Source: Paenalcaligenes sp035302345 (GTDB lineage: Bacteria; Pseudomonadota; Gammaproteobacteria; Burkholderiales; Burkholderiaceae_B). Taken from it: a stretch of 64,000 bases of DNA. A program made the translations under genes and the position numbers. The first letter of the stretch is position 1. Each line of letters starts with the position of its first letter. This document shows positions 8,282 to 17,165 of this stretch, piece by piece. Location of the stretch: the NCBI GenBank assembly GCA_035302345.1, contig DATGSS010000099.1, positions 15,639 through 79,638 on the forward strand, in the 5' to 3' direction. The notes below the pieces were generated by a model. It saw only the letters and a program-made list of their open reading frames with translations. It was not told where the DNA came from and did no database searches.

Positions 8282-9595
8282 CTAACCTTGGGCGGGTAGC
8301 ACATGCAACCACGCCACCAATGCTAACAGGGTCGCCAATAGCACTGGCGGCGTAATCAAAAGGCCGATTTTCATGTACTGCCCCCACCCCACTCGATAGC
8401 CCTTATTAGCTAGCACGTGCAACCACAACAAAGTCGCCAGGCTACCTATGGGCGTAAACTTGGGGCCTAAATCATTACCAATCACATTGGCGTAGACCAT
8501 TAACTCGTGCGTGAGTGGTGCGACCTGGGCCTGCTCAATAGCTAAGGCACCCACCAGTGTCGAGGGCAGATTATTCATCACAGAGGCGACGATAGCCGCT
8601 AAAAACCCCGTACCAACCGTTGCCACCCAAGCGCTTTGCTGCCCTAGCCAATTGAGCCAGACCACTGCGTAATCCGTTAAGCCGGCATTACCCAGCCCAT
8701 AGACCACCAGGTACATACCTACAGAAAAAAGCACGATCTGCCACGGTGCGCCGCGTAAAGCCGAACTGACAGAAACCACAGCGCCCCGCCCGCCAGCCCA
8801 CCAACGCCCTGCAATCACCATCAAAATAAACGCTGCGGTCCCCGTCACAAATGCGATAGGGATAGCCAAAGGGGCTGTAACAAAATAGGCCACTAACAGC
8901 ACAGCCAATAAAGGAAAAGCCGCCCGAAACACCATGGGATCACGAATGGCAGCCCGCGGGGCCTCGAGCGCAGCGACCGAGTACGTAGCGGGAATTTCGC
9001 GCCGAAAAGCAAACCACAGCACCAACAGCGTGGCCAGTACGGACACCAAGTTGACTGGCACCATCACCGCGGCATAACGCCCAAAACCCACATCAAAATA
9101 ATTAGCGCTGACTATATTGACTAAATTAGAAATAACCAACGGCAAACTAGCAGTATCAGCAATGAATCCAGTCGCAATGATAAAGGCCAGTGCCGCCGGG
9201 GGTGCGAACCGCAACCGCAACAAAATCGCCATCATAATTGGAGTCAGCAACAATGCCGCCCCATCATTGGCAAAAAAAGCTGAAATCAGCGCACCTAGAA
9301 TGATGATCAGGGGAAAAAGAACAGGCCCCCGACCCCGCCCTAAACGAGCCACATGCAACGCAGCCCAACCAAAAAAACCAGCCTCATCCAGGATTAAGGA
9401 AATAACAATGAGGGCAACAAAGGTAAAAGTGGCATCCCAGACAATATCCCAAACAATAGGCACATCAGACCAATGAACTACCCCAGTCATTAGAGCTACT
9501 GTTGCGCCCCCCAAAGCGCTCCAACCAATGCCCAAACCGCGGGGCTGCGCGATCACCAAAACCAAGGTGATTACAAAAATCAGGAATGCCAGCAT
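8282..9595 (-). CDS. arsB: Arsenite efflux membrane protein ArsB
   Basis: A 437-residue inner-membrane carrier with about 12 membrane segments. It is close to ArsB throughout: QPRGLGIGWSALGGA near the start, FANDGAALLLTP near 108, FIADTASLPLVISNLVNI near 143-160, and MNNLPSTLVGALAI and GNDLGPKFTPIGSL in the second half. ArsB exports As(III)/Sb(III), using the proton gradient or with an ArsA ATPase. No arsR, arsC or arsA lies nearby. The upstream gene on the same strand, 19 bp away, is an FMN reductase, so the two are probably an operon. The ribosome site at the chosen ATG is weak, which fits translational coupling. Confidence 0.85.
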   Translation of the reverse strand: MLAFLIFVITLVLVIAQPRGLGIGWSALGGATVALMTGVVHWSDVPIVWDIVWDATFTFVALIVISLILDEAGFFGWAALHVARLGRGRGPVLFPLIIILGALISAFFANDGAALLLTPIMMAILLRLRFAPPAALAFIIATGFIADTASLPLVISNLVNIVSANYFDVGFGRYAAVMVPVNLVSVLATLLVLWFAFRREIPATYSVAALEAPRAAIRDPMVFRAAFPLLAVLLVAYFVTAPLAIPIAFVTGTAAFILMVIAGRWWAGGRGAVVSVSSALRGAPWQIVLFSVGMYLVVYGLGNAGLTDYAVVWLNWLGQQSAWVATVGTGFLAAIVASVMNNLPSTLVGALAIEQAQVAPLTHELMVYANVIGNDLGPKFTPIGSLATLLWLHVLANKGYRVGWGQYMKIGLLITPPVLLATLLALVAWLHVLPAQG

Positions 9596-9614
9596 AGATT
9601 TAGTATTTGATTAA

Positions 9615-10193
9615 TTAGTCGCGTGAATCACGTAGCGCTTTGAGACCTTGGGCCCATACCTGGAGCTCGCCCAACATCGTTTGAGCTGAGCGCTCAATGG
9701 CCTCGTTTGCTGTAAATACACCCGTATCACGATCCACCATGGGACCCACGCCCGGAATAGCGACCCCCTCGGGGATGGGCATCATTTTGAGGGTAGTGAC
9801 CTGTAATCGAGCGGCCTGAGCGGCACGCAACCCACCTGAAACCCCACCATAACTAACAAAACCGCAAGGCTTGTAATTCCATTCGTGATAAACATAATTC
9901 AGGGCGTTAACCAACGCGGGTGTGGGGCTGTAATTGTATTCGGGCGCCACAAATACATACGCATCGGCACTATCGACACTGGCACCCCAGTTTTTGGTGT
10001 GTTCGTGTTCGTATTGCTGCATGATGGGGTGTTTGGGCTCGTTATACATTGGCAAGTCCAACTCGGCCAAATCCACCACCTGAACGTCAAAATCACTGTG
10101 CGCCCGGGCGTAATCCGCAAACCAATGACCAACCGAGCCACCCATACGACCTGGACGAGTACTGCAAATAATCACCTGTAGTTTTAAAGCCAT
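9615..10193 (-). CDS. NAD(P)H-dependent FMN reductase, flavodoxin-like
   Basis: A 192-residue soluble protein of the SsuE/Lot6/azoreductase-like family that passes electrons from NAD(P)H to flavin or quinones. An N-terminal STRPGRMGGSVGHWF loop binds the FMN phosphate, PEYNYSPTPALVNALNYV sits in the middle, and SYGGVSGGLRAAQ near 118-130. The start is the ATG at 10193, nine bases after AAGGAG; the in-frame GTG just before it is less well placed. It lacks the ArsH pattern, although it precedes arsB in a likely two-gene operon. A role in quinone or azo reduction or in metalloid stress is possible but not shown. Confidence 0.85.
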   Translation of the reverse strand: MALKLQVIICSTRPGRMGGSVGHWFADYARAHSDFDVQVVDLAELDLPMYNEPKHPIMQQYEHEHTKNWGASVDSADAYVFVAPEYNYSPTPALVNALNYVYHEWNYKPCGFVSYGGVSGGLRAAQAARLQVTTLKMMPIPEGVAIPGVGPMVDRDTGVFTANEAIERSAQTMLGELQVWAQGLKALRDSRD

Positions 10194-10235
10194 CACACCG
10201 ACTCCTTAGAGTTAATAAATACCCGTCTATCTTAC

Positions 10236-12893
10236 CTAATAGACAACCCGGTTGCGACCGGTAGCCTTGGCAACATAAAGGGCTTCATCGGCTTTTTTCA
10301 ATAACCGCTCGACATTACTATCAGGCTGCGGCACCGTGTGGGCCAAACCCACACTGACTGTCACCTGACCAAAAGGTGAGTCCTCGTGTTGCAGCTCTAG
10401 TGCCTGCACCGCTGCTACTATTTGTTCTGCCAACTGGATGACCTGTTGCTTTGAAAGATCTACATATAATATGGCGAATTCTTCGCCCCCGTATCGGCCA
10501 GCGATATCCATAGCACGCCGAGAGTACTTTTTCAAAACCTGAGCAATGTGTTCTAAACAACGATCGCCTGCCGGGTGACCATAACGATCATTATATTTTT
10601 TGAAATCATCCACATCGACCATTAAAACAGCCATACCCAGCTCTTTGGATAGCGCCAAAGACCACAACGTGCGGGCGCGCTCGTCCAAATAACGTCGATT
10701 GGCTAAACCAGTTAACCCATCAGTAGTGGAAAGCTGATGTAGTTTTTGATTGGCCAAACGCAACTCTTCGGTGCGACGGCGCACTAATTGTTCGAGCTCG
10801 GCTGTATGGATATGCAATTGCTCGGCCATCTCTTCTAATGAATTGCGCAATGAGCGCACCTCGGTAATGGGTCCGATTCCAGGCATCGGCTCGTTCCAAT
10901 GGCCACGACGCAGTTTGCGCGCCCAAGATTCCAGCGCTTGCAAGGGTTGACTAATCCAAGTTGTACTAGCAAAAGCTAATATCATGCCCAACACCAATAG
11001 CAACCATGTCACATACAGAGCATTGCGCCATATTTTGTGTGTCGCAGCCGATAAAGCATCTGAAGGAATAATCACCCCCAAAGTCAGGTCAGGACCATCA
11101 GGTACATCGATATATTCCCAGCTAAATAATTGCATCTGCCCATTGAAACGCAACAACTGACTGCCGTGTAGACTATTGCTTTTGTCGATAATCTCACCTG
11201 CCTGCCGAATTAAAGGGTTTGTATTATCCTTAAGCGTCAATCGAATGATGTCTACAGCTTGGTTTAAATACAAAGGGTCCTGAGTCGATGTAGCCAGCAT
11301 TTGTCCATTTTTTTCTGACAAAAAGATAATGCCATCAAAGTCTTGACTGAGCTTTTCTAACGAATTACTAATCTCACTCAAAGCAATATCAGCAGCAATA
11401 ACCCCTTGGAATTCATTCTGTGGTGAAAAAATAGGCGCCGACATACCTATCCCCAATCCGGTGAATTGCTGGCGAGAATCATGAGTTGTGTACTGATATA
11501 CGGGATACCAACGGGTCGACTGATTTTCAAGAGCGTGTTGATACCAAACCGTCTCACGGGGGTCAAAATCCGTATTGCCGCGTATAAAATCACCACTGGG
11601 TTGGTTGCTGTCATCCACCCAATGCAAGTGTATTTGCTGGCCAGTGCTAGAGTTAGCCCACTGCATGCGCAAGTTGCGGTCTTCTCCGGTAGGTGCCCGA
11701 CCCGCGGCGTAATACTCACCCTCGGGCGTAGCTAAGGATAGATAGGTCAGATCTGGCTGGATGCGTAGCTGGGATGTAAAAAAACTTAGGGCCTCGCCCA
11801 CATTATCCAAGCTGAGTATGCCCTGTCGGAATAAATCTGCGTGGAAAGTCACCTGTCGCGATATTTCAAATAAAGACTCGATATGGGCATTGACCTGACG
11901 CATGAGCAACTGAGATTGATTTTTCATTTGCTGCTGGGACAACAAAAAGATACTACGAATACTCAGTAACTCAAGCACAACAAATAACAAAGCCATGGGC
12001 ACTACGGTGACCAATAGCAACGCCATCCGTAAACTAAGTCGGCGCTGAAATATATTTAGATCTCTAAGTAGGCCTCTACGCCATAGAAATACCAACAATA
12101 TAAAAAACGTCAGACTGGCCCCGATTAGCCGGATGTAATCTGCTCTTTGCAAGAGCCCACCTGCATCTATTTTTATTGGTTTGCCACGTAACTCCCATAC
12201 CCCTCCTTCGGGAACATTGACTTGTACCCCGGATGGCAGCTCATCAAATTGAGAGGCATTGCCACGTAGTAACTGTGTTTCCCAATCAGGATGCTGAGCT
12301 GCGATTAGTAGCTCGAAACCCAATGAAGGGTCATAACCGATATCTTTTAGTATTTGCTCTAGATCGACAGCAACAGAAACAAAGCCAAAGTGCTCGCCAT
12401 CGGGGGTGAATAAGGGGGTACGAATTACAAAGCCTTGGTGCCCGCTTTGAAGTAGATTAACTCGACTGCTGATCACGGTGCCGCGACGCTGGACCGCGCG
12501 CTCAACGCCGGGCAAGATATTTGGACGAAATAAATAATTGGTTCCTATGACGGACTCGTTGCCCTCATAAGGATAGGTCGCCACTACGACATAATCTCGG
12601 GCAAAAGTAACATTGAGGAAAAACGGAGGTAAGAGATCGTCACTAATGATTCCATACCCCTCTGGGTCGTCCACGGCCTCGGGCTGCTCGACTAATCTTT
12701 CGGCGAGCAATGCATTTTTTTCCATAACCTCGGCGATGGCGTATTGGAGCTTGGATTGTAATTTTTGTAGTTGCTGTTCTATTTCTTGTTGACGGCTCGC
12801 CTGTATGCGTTGCTCATCGTAATACTCTAGAAATAAAGTCGCGACCACGGAAACAAGCAGGATACCGAGCGCCTGCAACAAATTTTTTTTCAT
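10236..12893 (-). CDS. Membrane diguanylate cyclase with two periplasmic sensor regions (CHASE-like and dCache-like)
   Basis: An 885-residue sensor enzyme that should make cyclic di-GMP from GTP. Order: a short N-terminal membrane anchor; a periplasmic CHASE-like region (about 30-250); two membrane segments near 258-275 and 290-312; a second, larger Cache-like periplasmic region (about 320-615); a membrane segment near 628-648; a HAMP linker and coiled coil (about 650-725); and a C-terminal GGDEF domain. The active site is GGEEF (802-806). An RxxD inhibitory site (RAMD, 793-796) lies five residues before it, so the enzyme looks active and product-inhibited. No EAL domain is present. Transcribed alone or with the upstream oxidoreductase gene. 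The signals sensed are unknown. Confidence 0.9.
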   Translation of the reverse strand: MKKNLLQALGILLVSVVATLFLEYYDEQRIQASRQQEIEQQLQKLQSKLQYAIAEVMEKNALLAERLVEQPEAVDDPEGYGIISDDLLPPFFLNVTFARDYVVVATYPYEGNESVIGTNYLFRPNILPGVERAVQRRGTVISSRVNLLQSGHQGFVIRTPLFTPDGEHFGFVSVAVDLEQILKDIGYDPSLGFELLIAAQHPDWETQLLRGNASQFDELPSGVQVNVPEGGVWELRGKPIKIDAGGLLQRADYIRLIGASLTFFILLVFLWRRGLLRDLNIFQRRLSLRMALLLVTVVPMALLFVVLELLSIRSIFLLSQQQMKNQSQLLMRQVNAHIESLFEISRQVTFHADLFRQGILSLDNVGEALSFFTSQLRIQPDLTYLSLATPEGEYYAAGRAPTGEDRNLRMQWANSSTGQQIHLHWVDDSNQPSGDFIRGNTDFDPRETVWYQHALENQSTRWYPVYQYTTHDSRQQFTGLGIGMSAPIFSPQNEFQGVIAADIALSEISNSLEKLSQDFDGIIFLSEKNGQMLATSTQDPLYLNQAVDIIRLTLKDNTNPLIRQAGEIIDKSNSLHGSQLLRFNGQMQLFSWEYIDVPDGPDLTLGVIIPSDALSAATHKIWRNALYVTWLLLVLGMILAFASTTWISQPLQALESWARKLRRGHWNEPMPGIGPITEVRSLRNSLEEMAEQLHIHTAELEQLVRRRTEELRLANQKLHQLSTTDGLTGLANRRYLDERARTLWSLALSKELGMAVLMVDVDDFKKYNDRYGHPAGDRCLEHIAQVLKKYSRRAMDIAGRYGGEEFAILYVDLSKQQVIQLAEQIVAAVQALELQHEDSPFGQVTVSVGLAHTVPQPDSNVERLLKKADEALYVAKATGRNRVVY

Positions 12894-13010
12894 GTACAGG
12901 TCAAACTTTACCGTGATGCTTTCATTGTTATACCAGCACTATTACGGCTGCACGCCTAGGAAAATCACCCATTTTTCTAACACACAGCCGTAGCCCCTAT
13001 ATGCTAAGCC

Positions 13011-14024
13011 CTACCACTCGAGAACAATTTTACTAAAGTGTTGGGCGCTGGTTTGATATTCAAAGGCCTGAGCCAAAGAATCCAAATCAAAGCTTTTATC
13101 AATAATGGGGAAAAGATTATTTTGCTCTAGAGCACGGATGTAATCTTGTTGGTGTTGACGATTACCGACAATTAAACCTTGTAGACGTGCCTGACGCGCC
13201 ATGAACTGTAGCGTTGGCAAATGACCATCTGCCCCAGTCAATACACCGATGAGGGCGATATGCCCACCAGCAGCGACGGCACGCATAGATTGTTGCAGGG
13301 TTTCAGGGCCGCCGACCTCGACAATGATATCTGCTCCGTGCCCAGCGGTTAATTCTAGGACCTTTTTCCCCCACTGCGGGGTTTCTTTATAATTAATAAC
13401 AAAGTCCGCCCCTAGCTCTTGTGCACGCGCTAGCTTTTCATCACTAGACGAGGTAATCACCACCTGCGCACCCATTGCTTTGGCAATCTGCAGGGCTGCA
13501 ATGGAAACCCCCCCTGTACCGAGCAATAAAACTGTTTGCCCAGCCTGTAGTCCACCATCGACGACCAGCGCACGCCATGCGGTCAACCCCGAGGTTGTGA
13601 TGGTCGCTGCCTGGGCATGTGTCCACCCGCTGGGCGCCTGTGTAAAGGCAACCGCGTCGCGTACCACATGTGTGCAGGCAAAGCCATCGACACCATCCCC
13701 CGGCGTAGTACTAAAATTAGTCACTGCGGGGGTCGCTGGGCCAGCTAACCATCCAGGGAAAAAACATGATACGACCGAATCACCTACGGCAAACTCGGTC
13801 ACACCCTCGCCGACCTGTTCGACCACACCTGCCCCGTCAGAGAGCAGAATACGGCCATCCTGAGTAGGAATGCTGCCATTGGCCACCATCAAATCATGGA
13901 AATTCAAAGAGCTGGCATGTAAAGCCACGCGAATTTGCCCGGGCCCAGGCTGCCCCGGATCTGTGAGTGCCACCTGTTCGATGCTATCTAAACTGGCTGG
14001 ATTACGCACAACCATTGCTTTCAT
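13011..14024 (-). CDS. MDR-family NAD(P)-dependent oxidoreductase (quinone reductase/alcohol dehydrogenase-like)
   Basis: A 337-residue soluble enzyme of the medium-chain dehydrogenase/reductase superfamily. It has a GroES-like N-terminal domain (SSLNFHDLMVANGSIP, then GDSVVSCFFPGW) and a Rossmann domain starting with GTGGVSIAALQIAKAMGA near 170-187. The four-cysteine structural zinc loop of classical alcohol dehydrogenases is missing, which points to a zinc-independent quinone or enone reductase. An AGG lies about 6 bp before the ATG on the minus strand. The substrate is not predictable. Confidence 0.85.
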   Translation of the reverse strand: MKAMVVRNPASLDSIEQVALTDPGQPGPGQIRVALHASSLNFHDLMVANGSIPTQDGRILLSDGAGVVEQVGEGVTEFAVGDSVVSCFFPGWLAGPATPAVTNFSTTPGDGVDGFACTHVVRDAVAFTQAPSGWTHAQAATITTSGLTAWRALVVDGGLQAGQTVLLLGTGGVSIAALQIAKAMGAQVVITSSSDEKLARAQELGADFVINYKETPQWGKKVLELTAGHGADIIVEVGGPETLQQSMRAVAAGGHIALIGVLTGADGHLPTLQFMARQARLQGLIVGNRQHQQDYIRALEQNNLFPIIDKSFDLDSLAQAFEYQTSAQHFSKIVLEW

Positions 14025-14164
14025 GTAGACCTCCTAATTATCACAGGTATAAAAAACGACCAGTCAACAAACAATACGGTTATCGCTCTACTAAGGTGTA
14101 CGGTAAATCAATACAATCATGAGATGGATTTTTCTGGCGAAAATACAACGAGACAGCAAAAATA

Positions 14165-15049
14165 ATGATACTGACCTTAGTAAATATTGTTGCGCCCGTC
14201 CTCATCATCGTGCTGCTTGGGTTCTTTTTTGCCCGTCGCAACAAAAGCGCGCCTAACATGGATTTTATCAATTATGTCAATATCCATGTTTTCTGCCCTG
14301 CATTGATCTTTTCTGCCCTATTTACTCATCCTATCAATCCAAGCAGTGCTTGGGCTTTAATTCTGGCAGGAATATTAGTGATAGTGTTACCTGGGGTGTT
14401 GCTCATGGCCTTTCGCCCCAGCGAGATCACCCGCCGCGCCTATTTAGTATCAGGCATGTTTAGAAACACAGGTAATGTCGGGATTCCGTTGATGCTATTA
14501 GCCTACGGCCGCGAACAGCTGGGTGATATCGTATTGCTGTTTGTCCTGTCTAATTCATTGCATTTTTCTCTGGGTTTATTGGTGCTTTCGGGCAAGGGCA
14601 ATCGTTGGTTATGGTTACGCAACCCCAACGTCTGGATGGCTGTGCTTGGCATAACTCTGGCCCCACACCAACAGTACGTACCCGCTTTTGTCAGCACCAG
14701 TGTTGAAATGCTGGGTCAAATCACCATCCCATTGATGCTGTTTAGTTTAGGGGTGCGTTTGGCGCATGATCGCGTCAGCCAGATTGGCTTTGCACTGAGG
14801 ATGAATTTATTGTACCTGGCCGTAGGCGCCATCAGCGCACCTATTATTTTATGGCTCTTGCCACTGAGCTCCGAATGGCAGCGTATGATTATCCTGTCGG
14901 CCATGCTCCCGCCTGCCGTGCTCAACTTTTTGCTCAGTGAACATTACAATGCCTCGCCACAGGCAGTGGCCAGCATTGTTCTGGTCGGCAACGTCCTCTC
15001 AGTGGCAGTGATACCACTCGTTATCTGGTTCACGCTGACTTATATTTAA
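14165..15049 (+). CDS. AEC-family transporter
   Basis: A 294-residue inner-membrane protein with about ten hydrophobic segments, of the auxin efflux carrier family. Bacterial members often carry malate, malonate or other dicarboxylates. The N terminus (IVAPVLIIVLLGFFFARR), the MFRNTGNVGIPLMLLAYG segment near 99-116 and the ITIPLMLFSLGVRLA segment near 190 are characteristic. It is transcribed alone, with a two-way terminator just downstream. The substrate is unknown. Confidence 0.85.
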   Translation: MILTLVNIVAPVLIIVLLGFFFARRNKSAPNMDFINYVNIHVFCPALIFSALFTHPINPSSAWALILAGILVIVLPGVLLMAFRPSEITRRAYLVSGMFRNTGNVGIPLMLLAYGREQLGDIVLLFVLSNSLHFSLGLLVLSGKGNRWLWLRNPNVWMAVLGITLAPHQQYVPAFVSTSVEMLGQITIPLMLFSLGVRLAHDRVSQIGFALRMNLLYLAVGAISAPIILWLLPLSSEWQRMIILSAMLPPAVLNFLLSEHYNASPQAVASIVLVGNVLSVAVIPLVIWFTLTYI

Positions 15050-15070
15050 ACGCCCGTACACCTCACAATA

Positions 15071-15114
15071 AAAAAACGCCTGAGCAGGTTAATAATCAAG
15101 CTCAGACGTTTTCA
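15071..15114. terminator. Bidirectional terminator
   Basis: Arms AACGCCTGAGC (15075-15085) and GCTCAGACGTT (15100-15110) form a stem with one mismatch. A tracts precede it and T tracts follow it, so it can end both the AEC gene and the convergent DUF805 gene. Confidence 0.8.
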
Positions 15115-15144
15115 TTTAAATAGACTAACTACTAGGCCATTTGA

Positions 15145-15510
15145 TTAGGTACCTTTTGGATTTGTCCCATATTGATTAGTACCTGGTTGGCTATCAAGCA
15201 GCATCAATACCAAAATGATCAGCGGCCCAATAACAGGAATAAAGACCAACAACAGCCACCATCCGGTACGACCCGTATCATGCAAACGACGTATGCCCAC
15301 CGCAATAGAGGGGATCAAAATGGCCAACCAGTAAATACTGCTAAGCACCCCTACGCCAGTTTGGGCGTTAAAAGTCCCAAGCATATTGTCGATTAAGCTC
15401 AGGATAAAAAATATGATGATATTGAATAAAAGAAAAAACCAATATTCTTTTCTACGTGCGCGCCCTGTAAATACGGCATACTTTTGTAAGACGCTGAGAT
15501 ACCATTGCAT
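15145..15510 (-). CDS. DUF805 membrane protein
   Basis: A 121-residue membrane protein. The start is the ATG at 15510 with a strong AGGAGG 6-7 bp upstream; the longer frame has no such site. The N-terminal YAVFTGRARRKEYWFFLLFN and the central GIRRLHDTGRTGWW are the DUF805 (YhaH) signature, with four hydrophobic segments. Function unknown. Confidence 0.88.
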   Translation of the reverse strand: MQWYLSVLQKYAVFTGRARRKEYWFFLLFNIIIFFILSLIDNMLGTFNAQTGVGVLSSIYWLAILIPSIAVGIRRLHDTGRTGWWLLLVFIPVIGPLIILVLMLLDSQPGTNQYGTNPKGT

Positions 15511-15695
15511 TTTTTCCTCCTTTCTTATTAGTTGATAATTTAACCATACCCCATAAGTCACCCTAAATACTAGACAGTTAGAAAAAATATCTCTTTTGCA
15601 GTTTTATTGATGTACGTTATGATTTAGGGCTTGTATTTATTTTATTTTTTTAGTTTCCCGCGTGGTTTAGCGGCTTAATCGGTACTGTAAAAATT

Positions 15696-16106
15696 ATGGA
15701 ACAACAACCCAATCAATCTGGTCAAAATCAATCCACACCTGCTCAGCCTGTCACGGCCGCGGCTTTGGATCAGGGGGTATCACAACAGCAACTAGATTCG
15801 TTGCGTACCCTAGCTATCGTCGTTTATGTACTGCAAGGTCTGTCATATTTCACCGCGATTACAGGCATCATTGGGCTGATTATCAACTATGTAAAACGCG
15901 CCGATACCAAGAACACCTGGGTTGAATCTCATTTCCGCTGGCAGATCCGTACGTTTTGGTTCGGTTTATTGTGGGCTGTGATTGGCTTATTGTTGGTGCA
16001 CTTCTTTGTGGGCTTAATTGTGTTGTTGGTGGTAGGCATTTGGGTGGTCTATCGAATTGTGCGTGGTGTAATCGCAGCCATCGACAGAAGGCCTATGTAC
16101 CAATAA
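15696..16106 (+). CDS. DUF4870-like membrane protein
   Basis: A 136-residue protein with a Gln/Pro-rich hydrophilic N terminus of about 35 residues. Three membrane segments follow (about 40-66, 88-108, 108-125), with NYVKRADTKNTWVESHFRWQIRTFW between the first two, the pattern of DUF4870/YhhN-like small membrane proteins. It ends with a charged RRPMYQ tail. It is divergent from the DUF805 gene and has its own terminator. Function unknown. Confidence 0.75.
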   Translation: MEQQPNQSGQNQSTPAQPVTAAALDQGVSQQQLDSLRTLAIVVYVLQGLSYFTAITGIIGLIINYVKRADTKNTWVESHFRWQIRTFWFGLLWAVIGLLLVHFFVGLIVLLVVGIWVVYRIVRGVIAAIDRRPMYQ

Positions 16107-16125
16107 ACACCTCTGCCTAAATGTC

Positions 16126-16157
16126 AAAAGCCAGGCCCTATGGACCTGGCTTTTTTA
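16126..16157. terminator. Bidirectional terminator
   Basis: AAAAGCCAGG (16126-16135) pairs with CCTGGCTTTT (16145-16154) around a nine-base loop and runs into T residues. It separates the DUF4870-like gene from the convergent META lipoprotein gene. Confidence 0.85.
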
Positions 16158-16222
16158 TGACCTTTTAATACCCTTTTAGTATCATTTTCAGATTGAATTG
16201 TTGCTGGATTGAATTATTGCCT

Positions 16223-17062
16223 TTATTCAATTGCTTGGGTTTCCACCGTCATATCGTGCACATATACGGGGCGGTTTTCACCATCAGCAACAGATTCCAT
16301 AAAACGTTTGACTCGGATAATGCTGCTGTAGTTAGGGTCGAGCTCATAGCCCTCTAATTGATCACGCTGTATCTGCTGCCACGGACCTGTTTCCGTGCGA
16401 ATACCACGATCATCATACTCCAATTGGCGCACTTTCAAGCACTCGCCCGAGCCGTCTGTGCATGTTTGCACCTGGGGATCTACCTGTAGAAACTCGGTGA
16501 CGGGCTCTTGGCCGTATTTAGTCTGGGCTGTGGCGGTCCCCTCGAGCTGCCAACGCATGCCATTAGCAAAACGCAATTCCAATGTGGGTGTCGATTGTGC
16601 TAACTGGGCAGTATCAACCCCCTGTAATTGCCACTGTTCGGCTGCGGGCAGGACCTGTCCCACATAATTTTCCAACGCCATCACAGCATCGTCAGAGCAC
16701 ATTTTGCGCGTGCTCATCATCTGGCTAATGTTGATGCGCTCACCATTCACGGTGTAACTACCGCTAAGGTTATTACACAAGCCCTCAACCGATACACGAT
16801 CATCATTAAAGCTGATATCAAAGGGGCGCATTTCTGCTGGCGCGGCGGGTAGCGATTGGCCCTCATCTGCTGATGATTGATTGGCCGCGGCGGCTGCCTG
16901 GCCCGATTTAGGTTGCGAAACGCGCTCGAGATGCCATACATAAGCTGTGAGCGCTGTTTGATTAGCTTGTTCCATAAATTCGTCTTTGTTCTCCACATGG
17001 CTGCTGCATGCGGCCAATGTAAATGCACTTGTAATGGCCAAGCCTAAAAATACTCTTCTCAT
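16223..17062 (-). CDS. Lipoprotein with META and DUF4377-like domains
   Basis: A 279-residue exported lipoprotein. The signal peptide ends in the lipobox LAAC (Cys19). A low-complexity Ala/Gln/Ser linker around residues 50-75 is followed by a META (HslJ-type) domain: CNNLSGSYTVNGERINI then MSTRKMC. The C-terminal part (about 190-255) has CLKVRQ and the GYELDPNYSSIIRVK pattern of DUF4377. META-plus-DUF4377 proteins are envelope lipoproteins linked in some bacteria with stress or antibiotic resistance; the biochemical role is unknown. Transcribed alone. Confidence 0.85.
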   Translation of the reverse strand: MRRVFLGLAITSAFTLAACSSHVENKDEFMEQANQTALTAYVWHLERVSQPKSGQAAAAANQSSADEGQSLPAAPAEMRPFDISFNDDRVSVEGLCNNLSGSYTVNGERINISQMMSTRKMCSDDAVMALENYVGQVLPAAEQWQLQGVDTAQLAQSTPTLELRFANGMRWQLEGTATAQTKYGQEPVTEFLQVDPQVQTCTDGSGECLKVRQLEYDDRGIRTETGPWQQIQRDQLEGYELDPNYSSIIRVKRFMESVADGENRPVYVHDMTVETQAIE

Positions 17063-17165
17063 TTAATTTCCTAAAAACTATTTTTTGATATTGTTCCTAC
17101 TGCCCTGCCTGTTGACAAGTGATTTCACAAAAAGTGACATTCCTTTTGTTACTCAACACTGCAAT

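Noticed and set aside
9117..9476. 119-codon frame opposite arsB
   Set aside because: It lies wholly inside arsB on the other strand and has no features of its own.
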